A stretch of DNA of 43,448 bases from UBA6626 sp963579995 (GCA_963579995.1 CAUZIY010000005.1:1-43448); one strand, 5' to 3'. Counted from the first letter of the stretch, positions 25,832 through 35,352 are shown. The notes: generated by a model not told the origin, from the sequence alone. Numbers and translations are program-made.

Positions 25832-27092
25832 TCAGATCACCTCAAAGATCGGCATACCGGATAGCCGCCAACACCTCTTGCCTAACTGGCAGCAAGCCCA
25901 ACAGGAATTCCCAGCCACACTTTATTTTCTTGAAAATCGTTTTGTCGAAGCAGCATGCCGAGCAACTTACCTTCCAGATCCAATCATAGATTCTGTATTA
26001 GCATGTGCCCGATGCGTTGCCGAAGAACCAGCATTACAGGCGTTGGCTTGGTATGGGGTGTTCTGTCACTACCACTGCCCAGACTACCCAACACGGAACG
26101 CTGACCAGTGGCCGTTACTCCATCATGCACTCGGCGAACATTCACATATGTTCTACCTGCTTGTTCTTCTTGCGGGTTACCCACAAATGCACGCCGTACA
26201 TCGGGACCATCAGCTTCCAACTGACGTCATACGTGAAAGCATGGGACATATCTTGCACCGCATGAACGAGTATCGGCTTGAACATGGCATCTGGGGCCTT
26301 GATGCTCATGGTGCCCGCTGGTTAAGCAACTATATGCGTGGCGAAATCTATGCATTTGGTCGTCTCGTCCACCAATTTGGTGTTTTCCAAAATCCAGTTC
26401 GAGTATACCGGTGCAACCAGACTCACGAAACTGGGTACAGTCAGGTAATTGCGCTATCAGAAGATGGCGTACGATACAGAAAGGACGGTCAACTATTTAG
26501 AAGCGAAGATGACGACCACGATACATGGTTAGCACACCTGGAATTAAACGGTAAGGAGGTAAAGGGTTGCCCAATTCTTCCCTCCGGCAGCGTTCTACCG
26601 CAACCAATCACATTGGACACCAACCAGTGGCACATGGTTCTTGGACCAACCGATCCGGCACTCTTTTTCCATATTCCCAGCGGCAGTCCTATGCAACTGC
26701 ACCTGTGCCTCGAATCGATGCGCAAGGCACTGGAATTTTTCCCTCGTTACTTTCCCGAAAAACGCATCGCTGCCTTTTACACAAAATCGTGGCTCCTAGA
26801 CGGTCAACTAAGTGAAATGCTGTCGCCACAGTCTAATATCGTGCGTTTACAGAATCATGCTTACATGTTTCCGCACCGAATTGCCGACCGACTCATTCTT
26901 AAGACCGTATTTGGATCCGAACAACCGAAACACGACCGATGTAAAACAAGCCTTGAGCGAGCCATGACCCATCACCTGTCTTCCGGATCACCGTTCCGAG
27001 CACGGGGCGGTGGCGGCTTTGTACTACCTGAAGAAGTAAGATCCGCTCGCGGGTATCACGAGAATCTATTCCCGTGGTCCATCATTAATTAA
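25800..27092 (+). CDS. Acyltransferase of the NAT_N/GNAT_C type
   Basis: A 430-residue protein. The N-terminal helical half contains a long all-alpha region with LALAWYGVF-like and HALGEHSHMFYLLVLLAGYP segments. The second half reads like the GNAT_C domain: WHMVLGPTDPALFFHIPSGS, ESMRKALEFFPRYFPEKRIA, FYTKSWLLDGQLSEMLSPQS and NIVRLQNH. The SWLLD...L-P-x-SNIVRFQ pattern is what I know from the DUF5596-type acyltransferases; substrate unknown. It overlaps the end of the metallophosphoesterase-like gene by 32 bp in another frame, implying coupling. A Gly-rich patch (RARGGGGFVLPEEVR) near the C-terminus may be a loop. Family call moderately sure. Confidence 0.75.
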   Translation: MAKESLTVDLDQITSKIGIPDSRQHLLPNWQQAQQEFPATLYFLENRFVEAACRATYLPDPIIDSVLACARCVAEEPALQALAWYGVFCHYHCPDYPTRNADQWPLLHHALGEHSHMFYLLVLLAGYPQMHAVHRDHQLPTDVIRESMGHILHRMNEYRLEHGIWGLDAHGARWLSNYMRGEIYAFGRLVHQFGVFQNPVRVYRCNQTHETGYSQVIALSEDGVRYRKDGQLFRSEDDDHDTWLAHLELNGKEVKGCPILPSGSVLPQPITLDTNQWHMVLGPTDPALFFHIPSGSPMQLHLCLESMRKALEFFPRYFPEKRIAAFYTKSWLLDGQLSEMLSPQSNIVRLQNHAYMFPHRIADRLILKTVFGSEQPKHDRCKTSLERAMTHHLSSGSPFRARGGGGFVLPEEVRSARGYHENLFPWSIIN

Positions 27093-27142
27093 TCGGAATG
27101 ACTTACAAATGAGATGTCAACCCCTTCCAAATTCTTGCGCCA

Positions 27143-27253
27143 ATGGTTATGAAAGAATCGCCCGTCTATTTCGTCGTTGGCCTTGGATCACCCTATGGCA
27201 AAGACCGCCTGGTAGAAATGGTTAGTAATGAACGCGATTTCGGACCACCTTGA
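27143..27253 (+). other. Possible 36-codon micro-ORF in a convergent intergenic gap
   Basis: Between two convergent genes an ATG at 27143 (and 27149) opens a 36-codon frame reading ESPVYFVVGLGSPYGKDRLV and ending at TGA 27251-27253. The composition looks protein-like, but there is no ribosome site. It may be a decayed gene remnant or chance. Confidence 0.2.
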
Positions 27254-27286
27254 TCCAATAATTATGTGCATTTTACGACGCAATAA

Positions 27287-28618
27287 TCATCCTTGGCCAG
27301 CTAATATCAGCTTTGCCGCTGCCTGAACAAAAAACGTCGTACCCAGATCTCGGATGTGATAGGGACTGCGATCAGTTCCGTCCGGCGCAATAATCTTCTC
27401 TAGGATACAACCGGTCAGATTTGGATCTTTCGGTTCTACAAACTGCATGCTCATTGCATAGTCCATCGCCTTGCGTACAGGTTCCAGCCACTTGGTCTGG
27501 CCCGTTAACTCGAAAAGCTCAACCCAAAAGATGGCCGCACACACAATCCCACTGGTTGCGTGATTGAAGCATCCCGTGTTGAAGTTCAGATCAGTCATAC
27601 GGAATAAGCCACCATCCCGTCGCTGCGCTTTGGTATACCACGTTGCCGAACGACAGGCCGCATCCAGCCAACGCTGCTCACCACTGTCACGATATGCGTC
27701 CATCATGGGCTTACCCCACCAATAGGCCTGACGGGGATGAATCTCACCCGTCTCATGATTACACGGACCGTAACCAACCCAGTTCCCCTGCGGCCGTTCC
27801 TCTATGAGCAATCGATTCATAATGTCGTAGAATACCTCACGAAGGCTCTGATCTGTCGACCGCTGATAACCCTTAAGAAAGACGGCGTCATCCGCCAAAG
27901 GTCGACCTGCCCCGCCACGCTCCAAGACAAATGCTGGCTCGATCGTCTGATGCGCTACCGGGTCGTAGCAAGCGATGATCATCCCCTCACCTTTGACCCA
28001 GGTATGGTCGCGTACCCAACGAAGCGCAGCGATAGCTGCTTGCTCGTACCGCGTGTCACCCGTTGCGTCCGCAAGGTGAAACAAACCATCCAACGATTCA
28101 AGAACTGCGGAGGAATTCACTTTATCTGAAAAATCTTCATAGGCGAGTAGCAGCCCGCTGTCGACACCCTCTTGGACCTGACAACTGAGGAGAAATTCGC
28201 CTGCCATGCAGGCCGACTCCAAGCAGCGTTCATCGCGGCTCACCTCGTACGCAAGACAAAGCGCTTTGACGGCCTGACCACCGTGCCAACAGGGGCAGAA
28301 GAAATCCCACTGCTTCGTACCTACCCGATACTCACCCCGAAACGCACCTTTCCAGTAGTCGTGGCACAGATTACGAGGGTTATGCTGCGGGTCTACTTCT
28401 TCGGTGGTTACCTGAGAGACATTAATCAGCCAGTCACATGCGGCCACCATCGAGGAATGCAGGTGAGGGAGTTGGGCTAAGGCCTCCTTAAGCGAATGGA
28501 TTGGGGGCCGACACTGGCAATCACCTGTCGTACGCAGTTTTGATCCGAAGTAGTTGACCATGTCCTTCGGTGTATTCAACCTAGAATCCAACGAAGGTTC
28601 TGACGCAATCTCATCCAT
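27287..28618 (-). CDS. Alpha/alpha-toroid (six-hairpin glycosidase-like) protein
   Basis: A 443-residue protein, soluble, with no signal peptide. Repeated helical hairpins with small-residue packing are visible: CWHGGQAVKALCLAYEVSRD, ACMAGEFLLSCQ, SSAVLESLDGLFHLADATGD, AYWWGKPMMDAYRDSGEQRW and TSGIVCAAIFWVELFELTGQ. These fit an (alpha/alpha)6 barrel as in glucuronyl hydrolases or epimerases. Aromatic and acidic residues (KQWDFFCPCW, YWWGKPMMD) could line a sugar cleft. I cannot assign a GH family or the catalytic acids with confidence. It is downstream of the HpcH aldolase on the same strand with a 140-bp gap. Other readings: a lanthionine-synthetase-like or prenyltransferase-like toroid, but these have other motifs. 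Confidence 0.72.
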   Translation of the reverse strand: MDEIASEPSLDSRLNTPKDMVNYFGSKLRTTGDCQCRPPIHSLKEALAQLPHLHSSMVAACDWLINVSQVTTEEVDPQHNPRNLCHDYWKGAFRGEYRVGTKQWDFFCPCWHGGQAVKALCLAYEVSRDERCLESACMAGEFLLSCQVQEGVDSGLLLAYEDFSDKVNSSAVLESLDGLFHLADATGDTRYEQAAIAALRWVRDHTWVKGEGMIIACYDPVAHQTIEPAFVLERGGAGRPLADDAVFLKGYQRSTDQSLREVFYDIMNRLLIEERPQGNWVGYGPCNHETGEIHPRQAYWWGKPMMDAYRDSGEQRWLDAACRSATWYTKAQRRDGGLFRMTDLNFNTGCFNHATSGIVCAAIFWVELFELTGQTKWLEPVRKAMDYAMSMQFVEPKDPNLTGCILEKIIAPDGTDRSPYHIRDLGTTFFVQAAAKLILAGQG

Positions 28619-28758
28619 CTATGGTAGCTATCCGTTAATTAACAATTCCCAGTTGATCACTAACTAACCATCTCACTGACTATTTGAGTGACCAACCCAT
28701 GGCCACGTACACCCCAAGCAGAAATACCAACTACCACGAATGCAGACGGAAAAGCTAT

Positions 28759-29547
28759 TTATTTAGCGCCCACCGCCATATGAGCACGTTCCACCATGGC
28801 CACGGTACCATCAAACAACAAACGTGCTGCAGCGCTATAGCCGAAGACCGAAAAGCCAAGCGGAGCAAGCTGCCCAAGCACCTCCGTGGAACCGATATGG
28901 CTGGCTGCAATTTTGCCGTGTTCCTTACAGCTGCGACCTACCCTGCTCATGATTTCAAGGATCTGTGGATGGGTTGCCTGCCCCGGAATACCAAGGTTCA
29001 TGCTTAGATCACCCGGGCCGATGTACAACATGTCGACACCCTCAGTAGCCGCAATCTGATCCACGATTTCCGCCGCTTCGACAGTCTCAATCTGCACCGC
29101 GGTAATCAGGGTTTCATTGGCTTCTTTGCAGAATGCGTTCCAATCCGCAGGAGGTGAAAAGTTAGTGCCCGGACGGAGAAAATGCACACCACGCTTACCC
29201 AAAGGCGCATACTTGCTCAACTCTACTGCCCGATGTACATCCTCCATCGTATGCACCTGTGGCACCAAAATACCACTGGCACCGGCGTCAAGAACCCGCA
29301 AATACATTGCCGGATCACCAAGTGGAAGACGTACCAAGGCAGCAATGTCCGCCTTACAACTGGCATCGATCAACAGGCGAATCTGCTCAGTCGAATAAGC
29401 CCCATGCTCGCCGTCAATGGTCACGAAGTCCAACCCGGCATTGGCCACGAGTTGTACGGATCCCGGCGCTGACAATTCAGCGATAAATGTTCCCAGAATC
29501 AATGCGTCATCAGCAACGCGATTGCGAAGTTTTCTAGCTTGCTGCAT
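28759..29547 (-). CDS. HpcH/HpaI-family class II aldolase
   Basis: A 262-residue TIM-barrel aldolase that would cleave a 2-keto-3-deoxy acid into pyruvate and an aldehyde. Family blocks are LGTFIAELSAPGSVQLVANA, LDFVTIDGEHGAYSTEQIR, ALVRLPLGDP, GASGILVPQVHTMEDVHRAV and AVQIETVEAAEIVDQI (metal Glu), with the metal Asp in MLYIGPGDLSMNLG. The start at 29547 is supported by AAAGG at 29556-29560 with an 8-nt spacer and gives the usual family length; upstream in-frame codons add 40 unlikely residues. Neighbours are sugar- and amine-oxidising enzymes, so the substrate may be a sugar-acid breakdown product; it cannot be read from sequence. Confidence 0.9.
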   Translation of the reverse strand: MQQARKLRNRVADDALILGTFIAELSAPGSVQLVANAGLDFVTIDGEHGAYSTEQIRLLIDASCKADIAALVRLPLGDPAMYLRVLDAGASGILVPQVHTMEDVHRAVELSKYAPLGKRGVHFLRPGTNFSPPADWNAFCKEANETLITAVQIETVEAAEIVDQIAATEGVDMLYIGPGDLSMNLGIPGQATHPQILEIMSRVGRSCKEHGKIAASHIGSTEVLGQLAPLGFSVFGYSAAARLLFDGTVAMVERAHMAVGAK

Positions 29548-29735
29548 CTGTGATACCTTTATTTTTATTGAAATATTTTCATATCCTACCCAACAATGTA
29601 CGATCGCACATCCCACGCGCCACCTTCGGGAAATACACCTTGTAATCAATCTACATTCGACATACATGACAGCATTGCAGTTGTTACTCGGCCATTTATT
29701 TATGAACTGATATTCTGGACCGCTGTACGTAATTG

Positions 29736-30848
29736 TCAGGAAAATCGGTCCAGTTGAAATCGTGTAATTGGATATGGCGTTGACCCATCGATGGCGAGTT
29801 GTGCCAGGATCAGGCCGACCAGTGTCGAGAATTTGAAACCGTGCCCCGAGAATCCAGCACCCACAAAAACGTTTGGGTGATTTGGGTGGGGACCAAGGAG
29901 AAAATCCTGATCTGGCGTCTGGGTATACATGCAGGTTGATGCCTCGAGGAAATGAAAGGAGTTCTCCGGCATAAGACCCGTCAGCCAGTTCCTTAATGAT
30001 TCGCCTCTGGCATGCTCGATCGTGCGATTGATACGATCAGGGTGTGTCCTTTCACCTGGCGAATCATCCGCGACCTTGATGCCAGGACCGTGCATGGGAA
30101 ACCCATAGAAGTGAGTGTCATAGTCGGCATAGACGGGCAAGACCGCCGGCCGCAGCAATTCTGGACTGGCCGGCCTGAAATAGAACTTCTGCTGACGTGT
30201 CACGGTTAGGGGAAGACAAAGCCGCCGCATGACGTCGCCGGTCCACGAACCTGTGGTGATGACGAGGCGAGCAGCACGGAACTCACCAGCCGTTGTTCGC
30301 ACAGTGCTCCCACCGGGGCCAAATTCGATACTTTCAACACAGACTTGCTGATGCACGGCGGCGCCGAGCCTTCGCGCTTGGGAAAGGTGTGCCATTACAC
30401 AACGTGAAGCATCGAGGAATCCGGCCCGCGGGGTCAAGCACGCCACCCCCGATTCCGGGATCCGCAATGCGGGAAATCGCGCCGCGACTTGTTCCTGGGT
30501 CAGCAGTTCGAATTCGGCGGTGCTGCGCCGAATGGCTGCCAGGTTCCTTTCAATCCATGGGTTGTCGACTCCGCCATACGCCAGAAATCCACACAAATGA
30601 ACCAGCGGATCACCTGATGCTGCCTGCAGTTCCTGCCATAAGGGTAGCGCCGCTTCGGCCAGTTCGGTGTAGAGTGGATCATGATAGAAAACACGGAATG
30701 CGCGGGAGTGTCCGTGCGAACTACCAAGCCCGTGACCTATTTCATACTGCTCGATACCCACAACGCTTTGCCCCATCCGTGCCAGGTGGTACAGCGTTGC
30801 GCTTCCCATGGCACCAAGGCCAAGAACGAGGCAGTCGACGTCGTTCAT
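29736..30848 (-). CDS. Monomeric sarcosine oxidase / N-methyltryptophan oxidase-like flavoenzyme
   Basis: A 370-residue FAD oxidase that would oxidise a secondary N-methyl amine to an amine, formaldehyde and hydrogen peroxide. The dinucleotide fold starts at VDCLVLGLGAMGSATLYHLA. GSSHGHSRAFR places His45 and Arg49 at the same numbers as in monomeric sarcosine oxidase (MSOX). GIKVADD gives Lys258, equivalent to the oxygen-activating Lys265. STCMYTQTPDQDF gives Cys306, equivalent to the covalent flavin Cys315. So the active enzyme features are all present. The start at 30848 is set by GAGG about 9 nt upstream. The gene looks more GC-rich than most of the window by eye, possibly a transferred segment. 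Exact amine unknown. Confidence 0.9.
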   Translation of the reverse strand: MNDVDCLVLGLGAMGSATLYHLARMGQSVVGIEQYEIGHGLGSSHGHSRAFRVFYHDPLYTELAEAALPLWQELQAASGDPLVHLCGFLAYGGVDNPWIERNLAAIRRSTAEFELLTQEQVAARFPALRIPESGVACLTPRAGFLDASRCVMAHLSQARRLGAAVHQQVCVESIEFGPGGSTVRTTAGEFRAARLVITTGSWTGDVMRRLCLPLTVTRQQKFYFRPASPELLRPAVLPVYADYDTHFYGFPMHGPGIKVADDSPGERTHPDRINRTIEHARGESLRNWLTGLMPENSFHFLEASTCMYTQTPDQDFLLGPHPNHPNVFVGAGFSGHGFKFSTLVGLILAQLAIDGSTPYPITRFQLDRFS

Positions 30849-31004
30849 GCTGATTGACCTCGCAGGTCTGGAAGGTTGTGTCAAGTTTTACTTCCGAAGT
30901 GCCTGCTGCAGTCACTCAGAAGTTACGTTCACGACATTTTCGCCAGATCGTCGTATGCCTATCGCCATCGTCATTCTTTGACCGCCAGTTGGCGGAGGTA
31001 TTCC

Positions 31005-32015
31005 TCAAGATATCGGAACTTTCAGAACAAATACAAGACAGTCTCCTGCGAAGACTCTCGGCTGTGTCCTGAGGAAAAGTACACGTCCTGCATGATCGCT
31101 CGGGACGTCCGCCAGCACGGTTCCATCCGGGTGACGAATCTGGCCGAGAGACTGCCCTTTTACTACGGAATCCCAAACTTCCACAGCAGGCACAAACAGC
31201 CCGGATGTCGGACTCGGATAGTCGACCTGTAAATGACCCGATCCAACAGTACCCGTCTCAAAACAGAATTGCGGTGGCGCTGTGGGGAAGTCACCAGGCA
31301 CCATATCCAAATACGCGAGAAGATTTCGTAGCCCCTGTTGGGCATGCGCCCGATCAATCGGTCGACAACGACCTTCACCCGGCATCTCGACATAGATCGC
31401 CGGTACTCCGCGTTCTCTTGCTGCGGACAGCGATCGCCCCGGAAGCCCACCAGTCCCCCAGACAAGATCAAATCCCCAGGCGATGGCAGCCGCCCGTTGC
31501 ACCGCATTTGATTGAGAATCCACGATCTGATAGCCGGCAAACCGCTTGATCCGGTAGCCATTTCCGCCAGCGTGGAGATCCGCATAGAAATCCGCTTGGC
31601 CGACAATGTATGTCGAAAAAGCGTGTGCGATCCGCTCACTGACCGTACCCGCGGGGCTACCGGGAAAGATCCGCGCTAGATTTTGATGATCCCAGCCGCC
31701 CTCCCGAGTGGCTGCCGTAAACGCAGGAGTATTGAGAATCGGGATTGCCACAAAGGTTCCCTTGAGTGACTGAGGATCCAGTTCGTCAAACACATCCTGA
31801 ATTGCAACAGGGCCTTCATATTCATCGCCGTGAACTCCGCCGGTTGTCAAAAAGGTCTTACCGGAACACTTGCCACGCAAAATCAAGGTCGAGAAGACGA
31901 GTGGCTGCCCGTCCGGCAGGCAATCGACGACCAGTTCAAGCCGTGTTTTGGTTCCCGGAGAGATGTCCTCAAAACGGAATTTTGAAACTGGTATCTGCTC
32001 ACGGGTTGGATTCAT
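31005..32015 (-). CDS. Succinylglutamate desuccinylase/aspartoacylase-family zinc deacylase
   Basis: A 336-residue cytoplasmic metalloenzyme of the M14-like AstE/ASPA family, which removes acyl groups from N-acylated amino acids. The zinc site is visible: GGVHGDEYEG (His62, Glu65) and YADLHAGG (His148). DHQNLARIFPG corresponds to the LNR-FPG substrate-binding segment. AIYVEMPGEGRCRP holds the likely catalytic Glu. A C-terminal biotinyl-like beta domain with SGLFVPAVEVWDSVVKGQSL follows, as in other ASPA-like proteins. GAAGG with an 8-nt spacer supports ATG 32015. It lies 156 bp upstream of the sarcosine-oxidase-like gene on the same strand; a deacylase releasing an N-methyl amino acid for the oxidase is a plausible pairing. 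Confidence 0.88.
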   Translation of the reverse strand: MNPTREQIPVSKFRFEDISPGTKTRLELVVDCLPDGQPLVFSTLILRGKCSGKTFLTTGGVHGDEYEGPVAIQDVFDELDPQSLKGTFVAIPILNTPAFTAATREGGWDHQNLARIFPGSPAGTVSERIAHAFSTYIVGQADFYADLHAGGNGYRIKRFAGYQIVDSQSNAVQRAAAIAWGFDLVWGTGGLPGRSLSAARERGVPAIYVEMPGEGRCRPIDRAHAQQGLRNLLAYLDMVPGDFPTAPPQFCFETGTVGSGHLQVDYPSPTSGLFVPAVEVWDSVVKGQSLGQIRHPDGTVLADVPSDHAGRVLFLRTQPRVFAGDCLVFVLKVPIS

Positions 32016-32308
32016 GAAAGCTGCCTTCAGAGATGTCCAGCACGAGGAATATGACTGCCGATCAAATATGTAACGAGGTTATCAGAATCCTGTTTGAAAA
32101 ACAGTGTTTTGTGCTTGCCAAAGCTGAGTGATCGGACTTGGCTTGGTACACGCCCGCTTTGCCTCGATAAACAAATCGTATTAAACAGTGCGATGCCACG
32201 CATCAGCGTCCAGAAATGAATACTGACTGACCGGTGGGCGTTTCCAACCAAGAACCCGCTTATACTACACATCGTGATGAAGTGATGGCAGGGCGATACC
32301 ACAAATAC

Positions 32309-33217
32309 TCAGAACCAAAATGGATTGGTCCAAGCCTTACGACCCCGCTTGTCGGCCAAGGTAACCCGGGCATACCCGCCGCGCACATGGCTGATATCCA
32401 ACTCCGCCTTGGTAATCTCACGGTCCGCGTTTAGAACCCCCGCCTTCGAGCCCCGCCCAGTCACTACCACAGAGCGAACCGGTGTCGTGCGAATCGACAG
32501 CTTCTTACTCCGCCAATTCACCTTCATGCCCAGGATCTCTGGTCCCTGGCTCGAGTAGAAGTGACCTGCGTGCAAAGCTGCCAACAGTGGTTCGGGTGCC
32601 AGCGTCCGGGATCGCACGACAACCCAGTTTTGACAATGGTCAGGTCGCACCGGGCTAAAGTGCGCATCATCAGTAGCAATCGCATGGTAATGGTGACCTT
32701 GACTAATTAAACGATCAAGGTAACCGATGCTATTACCCTTACCGTTGTAGGCATTACAGGTTGAATTAAAAACCTCAATGGCCTTGGCACCACGCAACGA
32801 CAAGACATCACGGTCAGCCAGGTCGTACCATGCTGGATGAGCTGCCGCCACATAAGCGCCCGCTTTAACTGCACGGCTGGCCAAATGCGGACCGGTCTCA
32901 CGTCTACCAGTTGGCGTGAAATCTGCCGGGAGCCCAACGGCCAAGATGTGCCACGGGTCGCCCAGACTTGTTTTCGGAGCATGCAACTCGGCACCCAGGA
33001 TTGTCGTGAAACCATCTTTGCGATAGGGGCGGGTGTCAGTAATTGGAAACCCATGTTTCTCTTGAAAGTGATCGGTGAGGCTTATAAAACTGTAGCCACG
33101 ACGTCGATAGACGCTGCAGACCTCGGCCGGTGTCTTGCTCCCATCCGATGCGGTCGAATGTGTGTGCAGGTTCCCACGGAACCAATGTCCTGGTTTATCA
33201 AATGGCAATGATTCCAT
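32309..33217 (-). CDS. PHP-domain metal-dependent phosphoesterase-like protein (CehA/McbA-like)
   Basis: A 302-residue cytoplasmic protein. The first PHP motif is GNLHTHSTASDGSKTP (His18, His20, Asp25). FISLTDHFQEKHG supplies the second metal group (TDH), and HAIATDDAHF a later Asp/His pair. The C-terminal 70 residues are beta-rich (SSQGPEILGMKVNWRSKKLS) like the CehA/McbA-type PHP hydrolases. These act as phosphoesterases or carbamate hydrolases; the substrate is not evident. The start follows the glycosidase-like gene stop by 11 bp with AGGTG before the ATG, so both genes are one operon. Confidence 0.85.
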   Translation of the reverse strand: MESLPFDKPGHWFRGNLHTHSTASDGSKTPAEVCSVYRRRGYSFISLTDHFQEKHGFPITDTRPYRKDGFTTILGAELHAPKTSLGDPWHILAVGLPADFTPTGRRETGPHLASRAVKAGAYVAAAHPAWYDLADRDVLSLRGAKAIEVFNSTCNAYNGKGNSIGYLDRLISQGHHYHAIATDDAHFSPVRPDHCQNWVVVRSRTLAPEPLLAALHAGHFYSSQGPEILGMKVNWRSKKLSIRTTPVRSVVVTGRGSKAGVLNADREITKAELDISHVRGGYARVTLADKRGRKAWTNPFWF

Positions 33218-33228
33218 TTCAAAATCAC

Positions 33229-35352
33229 CTATTCAAACATAAAAGCAAATACCTTCAGATAATCTTCCGGCTTGAACCTGGCGGTCATTTCAACGGTGCC
33301 ATCACCTTCATCTAACGCCGTCACAGGTTTATCCGATACAAGTTCACGAACCTGCCGGCAAACCTTTCCATTTGGCAAATTGGCTTGAATCTGAAACTCG
33401 AAGGGTTCCTGAAAATACGACGGCACTGCAGCCAAGTATATCCCGTCGCCAACCAAGGGCAAAAACTCCATGGTCGGCATCCAGCGAGGGTCCAAAGGAC
33501 GTACATCCTGCATGGGAACCCGTGGCGGGAAGTTAAGTGCTTTGACTGGACAGTGCTGACCAGCAAATGACAGAATCAGTTGGTTTAACACCCGAGACGT
33601 GAAGTTCAGGACCTGAGCACTTGTCTGGGCTTTAACAAACATTCGAATGGGAATACCCGAGAGGAAAATGGCTGTGCCCTGACCATACGACCTAACGGTC
33701 AGTGCCGGACAGCCTGCAACGGATTCCGGGGCATCTGGACCAGATACGAAATTGGCTAGGACTTGGGTATCGGTGAGTGCACCAATCTTTGCGACTGGAT
33801 CCAATCCCAGCACCGGACATCGACTGCCCCCCCAACTTGGCATGGCTGTAATTTCATCGGGCCAAGGCAGATCAGAAAATGCGATGTGATCTATAGTTGA
33901 TTCATACTCACCTGAGGCTGTCATCATTTCACAGGAACTGATTCCGAATACCTGCGAAAGGAATGTATTGTCGGATGGCATTCCCAATTCGTCATGACTC
34001 GCGGTCGCACCTGCGGCAATAAGAACACCACCGCCATGAACGTAGGCTTGTAGCGCCGCCCGCTGGTCTGCCGACATGCACGTCACATTGGGCAAAATAA
34101 CGACCGGATATTCACCCAATCGCGATGAAGTGATCTCCGCAGAAGGCAAATAGGCATAAGGTAAGCCCTGGTGGCGGGCAACCTCACTGAAACGCAGCAT
34201 CCGACTGATTCTCCAACTGTTGATACCAGTGCCTATCACATCCGGATCAAAAGCCTGGGTTTCCAGGCTATCAATAATTGCAACAAGATTGACGGGTTTA
34301 GCCCTGGAAAAGTAAGGGTCGAGACGAAATGCTTCCTCGTAGCCGCCCTGCATCTGGCCGGCACGTTGAAGCAGATAGGTGTACGCCGCAATATGATCGA
34401 TACCTAATGCAGGCGGAAGGACCGATGCCCACCAGCCATCACGTTTGTCCAATGGACGCGTAAAGGTTGGATGCGAAAACCCCTGGGCGCATATCTCACC
34501 AACCTTATCGTCCGCTGCGGTATAGCCACTGATAAACCGTGAACACTCGGAAAGATACACTTCGATAGGCTTGAATTGCCCGGCACCCACACTTGGCAGA
34601 TGAAAGGTGTAATAGGGATCGGTATTAACACCGTCAATCTTGTCGATCATGCCGCTAAAATCGACTCCTGAGATCCATGGATTGACATCCCAACAGGCTC
34701 GAGGACTGGATAGCCATACGGCCAGTACTCTGTGATCCTTGTTCAACGCTTCTTTCATCTGGCCATGAACTTCATTCCAACGTTCAAACCGCCATTTCAC
34801 AAAGTTATTCTTCTCCTGCTGATCCTTAAAGGGGTGAAGAGGAATGGAATTGCCAAAACGTTGCGTCCAATCCTCTCGGCAAACATGGCAGTAACACCCC
34901 ACCGCCCCCTCGTTGGCCCCGAAAGTAGCCTCATCATTAACCCAGCATTCTGTCAGGTTGGGGATGCGACCAAGGAACTCAAGAAAGTCAAAGTAACGCT
35001 TCTGAAATTCGACATTAAAAGGACAACCCATCTTGATGGGTACTGCATCCTGATCATCTACATCAGCATCAGTACTCATCACCATCCGTTGCTCTGGATG
35101 CGTTACCAGATGAGCCTGCTGGTATTTCATGAAACCCGTAAAAACCATAAACCCCAAGTCGTGATCACGAGCCGTTTGGGCCAATCCGAGCAAAGCTTCT
35201 TCATCTCCAATCTGGCCGGACACCGCGATTTCGCTATAGCCTTTCTTGGCAACTTCTGGAACCAATTCATTCAATGTGTGAGGCCGATTGGAATATTCCT
35301 GCATAAATGCAATTCGACGAATGGTTCGGATGGGTTCACTGGATAATTCCAA
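33229..35352 (-). CDS. GH42-like TIM-barrel glycosidase with GATase-like domain
   Basis: A 707-residue protein, no signal peptide, so probably cytoplasmic. The N-terminal 350 residues resemble a beta-galactosidase-type TIM barrel: ECWVNDEATFG (Glu141 after Asn-Asp, the likely acid/base region), GCYCHVCREDW (a Cys-rich turn common in these proteins) and GVNTDPYYTFHLPSV. Residues about 370-600 form a flavodoxin/GATase-like part: YPVVILPNVTCMSADQRAAL, AYVHGGGVLIAAG and SYGQGTAIFLSGIPIRMFV, equivalent to the GH42 trimerisation domain. The last 100 residues are beta-rich. The start is TTG with AAGGA about 10 nt upstream. The nucleophile Glu is not firmly placed, so GH42 activity is uncertain. Confidence 0.75.
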   Translation of the reverse strand: MELSSEPIRTIRRIAFMQEYSNRPHTLNELVPEVAKKGYSEIAVSGQIGDEEALLGLAQTARDHDLGFMVFTGFMKYQQAHLVTHPEQRMVMSTDADVDDQDAVPIKMGCPFNVEFQKRYFDFLEFLGRIPNLTECWVNDEATFGANEGAVGCYCHVCREDWTQRFGNSIPLHPFKDQQEKNNFVKWRFERWNEVHGQMKEALNKDHRVLAVWLSSPRACWDVNPWISGVDFSGMIDKIDGVNTDPYYTFHLPSVGAGQFKPIEVYLSECSRFISGYTAADDKVGEICAQGFSHPTFTRPLDKRDGWWASVLPPALGIDHIAAYTYLLQRAGQMQGGYEEAFRLDPYFSRAKPVNLVAIIDSLETQAFDPDVIGTGINSWRISRMLRFSEVARHQGLPYAYLPSAEITSSRLGEYPVVILPNVTCMSADQRAALQAYVHGGGVLIAAGATASHDELGMPSDNTFLSQVFGISSCEMMTASGEYESTIDHIAFSDLPWPDEITAMPSWGGSRCPVLGLDPVAKIGALTDTQVLANFVSGPDAPESVAGCPALTVRSYGQGTAIFLSGIPIRMFVKAQTSAQVLNFTSRVLNQLILSFAGQHCPVKALNFPPRVPMQDVRPLDPRWMPTMEFLPLVGDGIYLAAVPSYFQEPFEFQIQANLPNGKVCRQVRELVSDKPVTALDEGDGTVEMTARFKPEDYLKVFAFMFE

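Noticed and set aside
32027..32302. Minus-strand 91-codon frame between the PHP and deacylase genes
   Set aside because: No ribosome site; composition is random-like. The gap appears to be non-coding.
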